A stretch of DNA of 64,000 bases, from contig CABSIK010000005.1 in assembly GCA_902477755.1 (NCBI GenBank), positions 62,001 to 126,000 on the forward strand, read 5' to 3'. Of the stretch, positions 58,945 to 64,000 are shown one piece after another (positions within the stretch are counted from its first letter, which is position 1; every line of letters begins with the position of its first letter). The notes beneath the pieces are model-generated. The model did not search any database and was not told the origin of the DNA. It worked only from the letters and a program-made list of their open reading frames with translations. A program made the translations under genes and the position numbers. Source of the stretch: an uncultured Clostridia bacterium (GTDB lineage: Bacteria; Bacillota; Clostridia; Lachnospirales; Anaerotignaceae).

Positions 58945-59718
58945 TTAGTTACGGATGGCGGATATTTTATCCGTCAGTTCGTTCATAAAGTGTGTGTAGT
59001 CTGCGGCAGGATTGGATTTAGGCGCATAAGTTAAAACACTCTCTCCATGAGCAGGCGCTTCGGCAACAGCAACGCCGGTTCTTATTTTCGTGTCGAAAAC
59101 ATGGGTGTCCAATTGAGAGGCGATATTTTCCGCCATTTCGCATACTTCTTTTGAAAGATTCAGTCTGGAATTATATCTGGTAAGCAAAATCCCCAAAACC
59201 TCCAAGTGGTTATTATAGAATTTTTTTACGGTATCCACGGTTTCTTTTAATTGACTGACACCTAAAAGACTTAAGATTTCAGGTGCCATAGGGATGATTA
59301 ACGCATCAGAGGCAACATAGGCGTTTACTGTTAAAATGTTTAATGCTGGCGGCGTGTCAATAATGATATAGTCATAATCATTTTCTACAGAAGCGATTAA
59401 GTTTTTCAGTATAAATTCCCGACCAGCGCGGTTAAATTCAAGTTCAGCTCCGCTAAGCAGAATATTTGAAGGGATAATATCACCAAAGTCTGTATGCTGG
59501 ATGATTTCCGTCAGACTTGAGTGATTTTTCATTGCGTCATAAATTGTTGGACAGTCATCTATTTCGATTCCAAGACTGAAGCCAAGATTGCCTTGGGGAT
59601 CAAGATCAATGCCAAGAACCTTCTTGTTTTGTGCGGCAAGTCCGCTGATTAAAGAAGAACAAGTCGTGGTTTTTCCCACCCCGCCTTTTTGATTTGTCAG
59701 TGTAATAATATATGCCAA
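58945..59718 (-). CDS. ParA/Soj-family ATPase
   Basis: The 257-residue protein is a deviant-Walker ATPase that dimerises on ATP, binds DNA or membrane and positions cargo. It shows KGGVGKTT at 11-18, GIDLDPQGNLGFSLG, YIIIDTPPALNILTVNAYVA and MAPEILSLLGVSQLKETV. There is no ParB or parS site nearby, so chromosome partition is unlikely. The partner gene encodes a ComFB protein. The start is TTG at 59718, with GGGAGG 8 bases upstream; an upstream extension lacks a ribosome binding site. It is divergent from fliD. Confidence 0.9.
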   Translation of the reverse strand: MAYIITLTNQKGGVGKTTTCSSLISGLAAQNKKVLGIDLDPQGNLGFSLGIEIDDCPTIYDAMKNHSSLTEIIQHTDFGDIIPSNILLSGAELEFNRAGREFILKNLIASVENDYDYIIIDTPPALNILTVNAYVASDALIIPMAPEILSLLGVSQLKETVDTVKKFYNNHLEVLGILLTRYNSRLNLSKEVCEMAENIASQLDTHVFDTKIRTGVAVAEAPAHGESVLTYAPKSNPAADYTHFMNELTDKISAIRN

Positions 59719-59790
59719 AGAAAAAACCTCCCAAACAAACATAATATGTGCGCTATGATTTCGCATTTTGCCGAAATATGCTGATAATTT

Positions 59791-59819
59791 ATTATAGTTG
59801 AATTCTGGCGGGAATGCAA
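59791..59819 (-). promoter_or_regulatory. SigA promoter of parA-comFB
   Basis: On the minus strand TTGCAT (59819-59814) and TATAAT (59796-59791) have a 17-base spacer. It points away from the sigma-28 promoter of fliD about 100 bases further on. Confidence 0.65.
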
Positions 59820-59918
59820 AGTTTTATTAAAAAATACGGAGAAGAAATCACTGTAAATGAGAATGAGCCAAAATCAAAAGATATTTGCGCGGCAATAGAA
59901 TATTTTTCGGTTTTGGCT

Positions 59919-59945
59919 TAATGAAAAAGAGGAAAATGCCGATAT
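59919..59945 (+). promoter_or_regulatory. Sigma-28 promoter of fliD
   Basis: TAAT (59919-59922), a 15-base spacer and GCCGATAT (59938-59945, perfect -10) give a near-consensus SigD promoter. fliD-fliS is therefore probably a late class under the sigma factor at 52.2 kb. Confidence 0.75.
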
Positions 59946-60029
59946 ATTTATATAATATATGTGACAATAAAAAGAGAGTGTGAGTTTATCTGATTGATAT
60001 AGTGAATAAATTAAGGAGAGGTGTGTATT

Positions 60030-62594
60030 ATGGCATCAGTAGGAAGTCTTAGTTCCAGTACAAGCAGCAGTATTTTTAATAGCGCAAACCGTATTACAGG
60101 TCTTGCCAGTGGTCTTGATACAGATGCATTGGTAGAAAATATGACATTGGCAACCCGTACCAAAATCGCAAAACAGAATCAGGACAAGCAGCTTCTGCAA
60201 TGGAAGATGGACGATTACAGATCTATTAGTTCAAAGCTCATTGCATTCCAGAATAATTATTTGTCCTATAGTTCTGAAACTAACTTAAGAAGTCCAAGCT
60301 TTTATGACAAAACCCTGATTTCTGTACTTGGGGATAACAGCAAATATGTGAGTGTCAGCGGTACATCGAGTACTGTTGAGAATGTTGCTATTTCCGCGGT
60401 GGAACGGTTGGCAAAGAACAACAGTTATGTTTCGGTTGGAACTGTTTCGGATCAAAAGCTCAGCAGTAATAGAGTCACCGGAACAGAAGAATTTTTGTCC
60501 AGCGAACTGGAAGGAACCGGTCTTTCAATTTCTTATGGAAACAAAACATATACCGTTTCTCTTTCCAGCGGAAAAACATATAATGAGCCAAAGGACATTG
60601 TAAATGAACTGAATGAAAAGCTGAAGACCATTGATGTTGGCAATGACGGCACAAAGCTTTCAGAGAAAATCCAGTTTGAACTGGATAACAAAAAGAGGGT
60701 TACTTTGAAGTTCACAGATAAAGAAGTCAATGTGGGCAACTCCCTTAAGATCAAAGGCGGCAGTGAGAAATTGATGGAGGCCTTGGGCTTTGAAGAAGGA
60801 GACACGGCCGTAAAAGATGTTCCCATTACAGGCAGAACGGAGCTTACGTCAGAAGTGCTGGAATCATATCAGAAAAAGGCTACATTTAAGGATATGGTAT
60901 CCGGAGAGGGCAAAACCCTGTCTTTTACATATAACGGCACAACAAAAAGCATCCAGCTTCCAGGAAAGGATTCCGATATTTTTAATGCTGACGGAAGCGC
61001 AAAGATGGATGAACTGGCGAAGTACTTGGAGGATGAAATGGACAAGGCCTTTGGTGGGGGCAGGATTCGAGTGACCTACCAAAAGGATGGTGATGCTAAA
61101 GGCGGAGAATTGCAGTGCGGAGAATTGCAGTTTGAAACCGTACAGGTTAATCCGGACAAGACCACTGGATCCCCGGTCAAAGATACAACATCTGTTTTAA
61201 CGTTTAACGGCGGGGATGCCAATGCCATAAAAGCCCTCGGACTGACGGCAGGTGATTCAAACAGAGTGAATCTGGATGCCTCTGTTGCGGAATCTGGATT
61301 AAAGATAAAGGGCGATGTTGATATAACAAAGCTGGGCAAGGACGATTATGCAATCTATATTAAAAATAATACCACAGGCAAAACCGAGACAATTAACCAA
61401 ACGGTGGACGGCAAAGCGTTTAATGCCAACACATCTTTGGCAGATATTATAAAAGCCATCAATAACAGCGATGCAAAAGTAGAGGTTTCCTATTCTCAAA
61501 CAGCAGATAAGCTGACATTGGTTTCTACTGACCCAGGAGCCAGCGGCGATTTTTCCATTGTTAGAAATGCCAAGGGTGAATCTAGAGATGGAGATGCAAC
61601 AAGCTCCTATACACTGGGAGAAGCCATCTTTGGGAAAGATTTGGATGACAAAAGCGCCTATACACCCACAGAAGGACAAGACGCTGTGATTTATGTTGAT
61701 TATGATGGAGAAGGTGAGGCAAAGCCTATGAGAATTACACGCCCCACAAATACATTCGATATTGATGGACTCAGTGTTACGGTGAACGGAACATTTGGTA
61801 TGAAAACAGATGAAACTGGTCAGCTTGTAATCGATAACGAGGCAGCAGTTACCTTTAGCGCGAAGGTGGATACGGAAAAGGTCACAGAAGCAGTGAAAAC
61901 GATGATCGAGGAATTCAATGCCATCATTGAACTTACCAATACGGAGCTTTCCGAGAAAAAAAACAGAGATTATGCGCCTTTGACAGATGAGCAGAGAGAA
62001 GAAATGTCAGAAGACCAGATTAAAGCTTGGGAAGAAAAGGCAAAAGCTGGTATGTTGTTCAACGATTCTGATTTAAGGGAATTTACATCCAGCATACGCT
62101 TTATATTCTCTGGGAATGCTGAAACGATTCAAACACTTTCGGATATGGGGATCACCACATCTACCACTTATTCCGAGCATGGGAAGATCAATTTCGATGA
62201 AGCGAAGTTTAAAGCAGCGTTGGAGGCAAACCCCGAAACCATTGCTGATTTGTTTACAAGAACAGAAGAAACCACTGTTGACAGCGAAGGGAATACAGTA
62301 AAAACCAATGCTGGTATCATGAATCAGATCAAAACCGTATTTGATAAGTATGCGGCAACAACTGGCTCGGTAAAAGGCATTTTTGTGCAAATGGCAGGTG
62401 CTACAGAATCTCCTTTGTCTATGCTGGACAACTATATTTTGGATCAGATGGATGATATTGATGAGGAAATTGAGCGGTTGCAGGATAAGCTGGAAACGGA
62501 AACAGAAAGGTATTACAGTCAGTTTGCTTCGCTGGAAACATTTATTTCTCAAATGAATAGCCAAAGCAGTTGGTTGTCATCCCAGTTTGCATGA
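60030..62594 (+). CDS. fliD: Flagellar filament cap protein FliD
   Basis: FliD caps the filament tip and folds incoming flagellin. The 854-residue product has the conserved N-terminal part (NRITGLASGLDTDALVENMT and WKMDDYRSISSKLIAFQNNY) and the C-terminal FliD_C domain (KTMIEEFNAIIELTNTELSE, DLREFTSSIRFIFSG, then the last coil DQMDDIDEEIERLQDKLETE). It is much longer than Bacillus FliD (about 500). The extra 350 residues lie in the variable outer part. The ATG at 60030 follows AAGGAGAGG. A sigma-28 promoter lies about 90 bases upstream. fliS follows. Confidence 0.93.
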   Translation: MASVGSLSSSTSSSIFNSANRITGLASGLDTDALVENMTLATRTKIAKQNQDKQLLQWKMDDYRSISSKLIAFQNNYLSYSSETNLRSPSFYDKTLISVLGDNSKYVSVSGTSSTVENVAISAVERLAKNNSYVSVGTVSDQKLSSNRVTGTEEFLSSELEGTGLSISYGNKTYTVSLSSGKTYNEPKDIVNELNEKLKTIDVGNDGTKLSEKIQFELDNKKRVTLKFTDKEVNVGNSLKIKGGSEKLMEALGFEEGDTAVKDVPITGRTELTSEVLESYQKKATFKDMVSGEGKTLSFTYNGTTKSIQLPGKDSDIFNADGSAKMDELAKYLEDEMDKAFGGGRIRVTYQKDGDAKGGELQCGELQFETVQVNPDKTTGSPVKDTTSVLTFNGGDANAIKALGLTAGDSNRVNLDASVAESGLKIKGDVDITKLGKDDYAIYIKNNTTGKTETINQTVDGKAFNANTSLADIIKAINNSDAKVEVSYSQTADKLTLVSTDPGASGDFSIVRNAKGESRDGDATSSYTLGEAIFGKDLDDKSAYTPTEGQDAVIYVDYDGEGEAKPMRITRPTNTFDIDGLSVTVNGTFGMKTDETGQLVIDNEAAVTFSAKVDTEKVTEAVKTMIEEFNAIIELTNTELSEKKNRDYAPLTDEQREEMSEDQIKAWEEKAKAGMLFNDSDLREFTSSIRFIFSGNAETIQTLSDMGITTSTTYSEHGKINFDEAKFKAALEANPETIADLFTRTEETTVDSEGNTVKTNAGIMNQIKTVFDKYAATTGSVKGIFVQMAGATESPLSMLDNYILDQMDDIDEEIERLQDKLETETERYYSQFASLETFISQMNSQSSWLSSQFA

Positions 62595-62624
62595 TAAAAA
62601 GAGCGGAAGGACAGATAAGATCTT

Positions 62625-62993
62625 ATGAATATGAATGGTTATCAGCAATATAAACAGCAATCCATATCAACAATGACAAAGGGAGAAATGCTATTGCTTT
62701 TGTATGACGAAAGTATTAAGCGTCTTACAATGGCTCAGATTTCTCTGGATAAAGAGGATTATGTTCAGTTTGAGGATTGTGTGGAAAGGACAGAAAAGAT
62801 CATACGCTATCTTAGTTCCATATTGGATCGAAAATATGAGATTGGTACCGATTTGTACAGATTATATGATTATTTTCTATTTCAATTAGGCAGACTTCGT
62901 GCCGGAAGGAACAAAATGATACTGAGTGAATTGAAACAAAAGATTGCTGAATTAAGAGATGCCTTTCGCGAGGCAGATCGATTGAGCAGCTGA
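62625..62993 (+). CDS. fliS: Flagellin export chaperone FliS
   Basis: FliS binds flagellin in the cytoplasm and prevents early assembly. The 122-residue helical product has YQQYKQQSISTMTKGEMLLL and LYDESIKRLTMAQISLDKED at the start, plus IIRYLSSILDRKYEIGTDL and LYRLYDYFLFQLGRLRAGRN further on. It starts at ATG 62625, 30 bases after fliD, in the same sigma-28 unit. The flagellin gene is not in the window. Confidence 0.93.
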   Translation: MNMNGYQQYKQQSISTMTKGEMLLLLYDESIKRLTMAQISLDKEDYVQFEDCVERTEKIIRYLSSILDRKYEIGTDLYRLYDYFLFQLGRLRAGRNKMILSELKQKIAELRDAFREADRLSS

Positions 62994-63024
62994 TTGTTTT
63001 ATAATGTAAAATGAGGTACTTGGT

Positions 63025-63417
63025 ATGCAGGATAAGAATTATTATGAGCAGTTGGAAAAATTGTTTGAGCAGAAGTATAGTGGTTTTGTGGAGATATACC
63101 GCCTTACAAAAGAATTGGATGATGTTTTAAGAAGCAATGATAAGGATAGTGTAAAAATCGTCATGAAGATGAGAGGGGAAGAAATGGAGAGGATCAATGT
63201 TCTCAATGAGAAAATTGAGGAAATCTGTCGTTTTTTGCCCTCGCAGGAAGCTGCTTTTTTAAAGCAGGAGCCGAAAGACGATTTCTGTCCTGAAGGATTG
63301 CAGAAAATTATGACGATTCGAAAGCGTAATCAAAGGGCGCTGGAAAAGATTATAGAAATTGACCGTGCTTTTTGTAATCGAATTGGCGGAAGAAAGTCCT
63401 TTTATGGCGGCCGCTGA
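63025..63417 (+). CDS. Probable flagellar chaperone (FlgN- or FliT-like)
   Basis: The 130-residue protein is nearly all helical and charged (YEQLEKLFEQKYSGFVEIYR, LTKELDDVLRSNDKDSVKIV, ERINVLNEKIEEICRFLPSQ). Its place right after fliS and the helical pattern suit a chaperone for hook-associated proteins (FlgN) or for FliD (FliT). No motif decides between them. It starts at ATG 63025 with ATGAGGTAC upstream, a weak ribosome binding site. Confidence 0.6.
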   Translation: MQDKNYYEQLEKLFEQKYSGFVEIYRLTKELDDVLRSNDKDSVKIVMKMRGEEMERINVLNEKIEEICRFLPSQEAAFLKQEPKDDFCPEGLQKIMTIRKRNQRALEKIIEIDRAFCNRIGGRKSFYGGR

Positions 63418-63593
63418 TGCAATCAAATCTCTTAAGAGGAATTGTTTCATATGGGGACGTTGTTTCCGCAAGTATATTTGAGGGTTCCGTGTTTTTTTGT
63501 AAACAGAACCAGCAATGAAATGCAACAAGATTTCTAGAAGAAAGAAAACGATAAATATTATCCATGGAATGATCTGAAATAGGAATTACTTGT

Positions 63594-63667
63594 AAGCCCC
63601 ACTTTGTTGGGGCTTCTGATATAATAGCGTGGTATGAATGGCTGTTTTCACAAGAATAGCCATTTTT
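63594..63667 (+). terminator. Two successive terminator-like hairpins behind the fliD unit
   Basis: AAGCCCCA/TGGGGCTT (63594-63601 with 63608-63615) is followed by AATGGCT/AGCCATT (63637-63643 with 63658-63664) with TTTTT. The second has the better T run. An isolated TATAAT stands between them. Confidence 0.6.
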
Positions 63668-63797
63668 AATAGCCCATGAGCTTTTTTATTTGGCCGTATT
63701 TTTTCAGTTGCCAGACTTGGGATAAGCATGGCATAAGTATGGATGAAACAAAGCCGCAAACGGCGATCATATCATCTGTGGCATAAATTTTGCTCAT
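63666..63797 (-). CDS. Possible small protein (43 residues)
   Basis: The frame MSKIYATDDMIAVCGFVSSI continues to LPCLSQVWQLKK-type sequence (LMPCLSQVWQLKK) and ends KKLMGY. Its composition looks coding-like, but the ribosome binding site is poor (AGCGG) and no promoter is clear. I do not recognise it. It may be a real small protein or a gene remnant. Confidence 0.25.
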   Translation of the reverse strand: MSKIYATDDMIAVCGFVSSILMPCLSQVWQLKKYGQIKKLMGY

Positions 63798-64000
63798 CCG
63801 CTTTTTCTTTGGTTATGATATAGCATATGTACACCTGTTTTCGGGAAAGCAAAGGGGCTGAATTGCCAAGGGATTTTGTAATTTCTTATGTTGTTTGTGG
63901 GAATTTATGATATGATAAAACAATGGGATTTCAAAAAGTGGTGGATGGGATGATTGGCACAGTCAGAAAGCATTTATCATGCACTTCATTTTGATACCTC
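63798..64000. other. Right-edge region without a supported gene
   Basis: A weak promoter-like pair (ATGTTG and TATGAT, near 63890-63920) points rightwards, and a short ATG frame stops before the window ends. Nothing more can be supported. Confidence 0.3.

Noticed and set aside
63476..63512. Terminator at GGTTCCGT and ACAGAACC
   Set aside because: The T run lies inside the loop and not after the stem, so it would not end transcription.

Overview
The window looks like the chromosome of an anaerobic, endospore-forming, motile member of the Firmicutes (class Clostridia). A Lachnospiraceae/Anaerotignum-type host is a guess from gene order and protein style; nothing here proves the genus. Support comes from a spoVT gene with a SigG-like promoter, AGGAGG-type ribosome binding sites, TTG/GTG starts, a Fur/PerR-type repressor, DUF4364 and DUF1653 proteins, and a Bacillus/Clostridium-type flagellar operon with FliY, CheC, CheD and CheV.

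Layout. (1) 1-955 is the wreck of a mobilizable element: pieces of a MobC-like protein, a relaxase and a large serine recombinase. (2) 1.1-9.3 kb holds spoVT, a lipid kinase, DUF1653, then a minus-strand block: a metal-dependent hydrolase, an ECF-type transporter subunit behind two tandem operators, DUF4364, a radical SAM protein, a PLP aminotransferase and two unknown proteins. (3) 9.5-14.2 kb holds pheB (ACT), thrB, lysC, ispE and a GntR/FCD regulator. (4) 14.2-17.1 kb is a mobile-element zone with a broken and an intact IS200-type element around a divergent Fur-type repressor/trmL pair. (5) 17.2-29.8 kb holds an aspartate-type aminotransferase, a VanSR-like two-component system, an M23 peptidase, a membrane-anchored propeller protein, tsaE-tsaB-rimI and a Lon-like protease. 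(6) 29.9-31.7 kb is a chemoreceptor with a SigD-like promoter. (7) 32.6-57.9 kb is one long plus-strand flagellar/chemotaxis operon: flgB flgC fliE fliF fliG fliH fliI fliJ fliK flgD, a TIGR02530-type gene, flgE flbD motA motB fliM fliY cheY fliO fliP fliQ fliR flhB flhA, a sigma-28 gene, flgF/flgG-like genes, cheC cheD cheV and an HDOD protein. (8) 57.99-59.7 kb is a minus-strand pair, a ParA ATPase and a ComFB-domain protein. (9) 59.9-63.4 kb is fliD-fliS and a FlgN-like gene behind a near-consensus sigma-28 promoter.

The flagellar genes form a regulatory cascade. The long operon builds the basal body, export gate, motor and hook and encodes its own sigma-28. That sigma factor can then read the SigD-type sites in front of the chemoreceptor and fliD. 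The operon lacks fliL between motB and fliM, and flhF/flhG after flhA. The ParA-ComFB pair beside fliD is the most interesting candidate for a little-described system. It could be a ParA-driven positioning module whose cargo adaptor carries a ComFB domain, a fold reported to bind c-di-GMP. By eye the flagellar block is clearly richer in A+T than the 1-29.8 kb part; I could not compute this.
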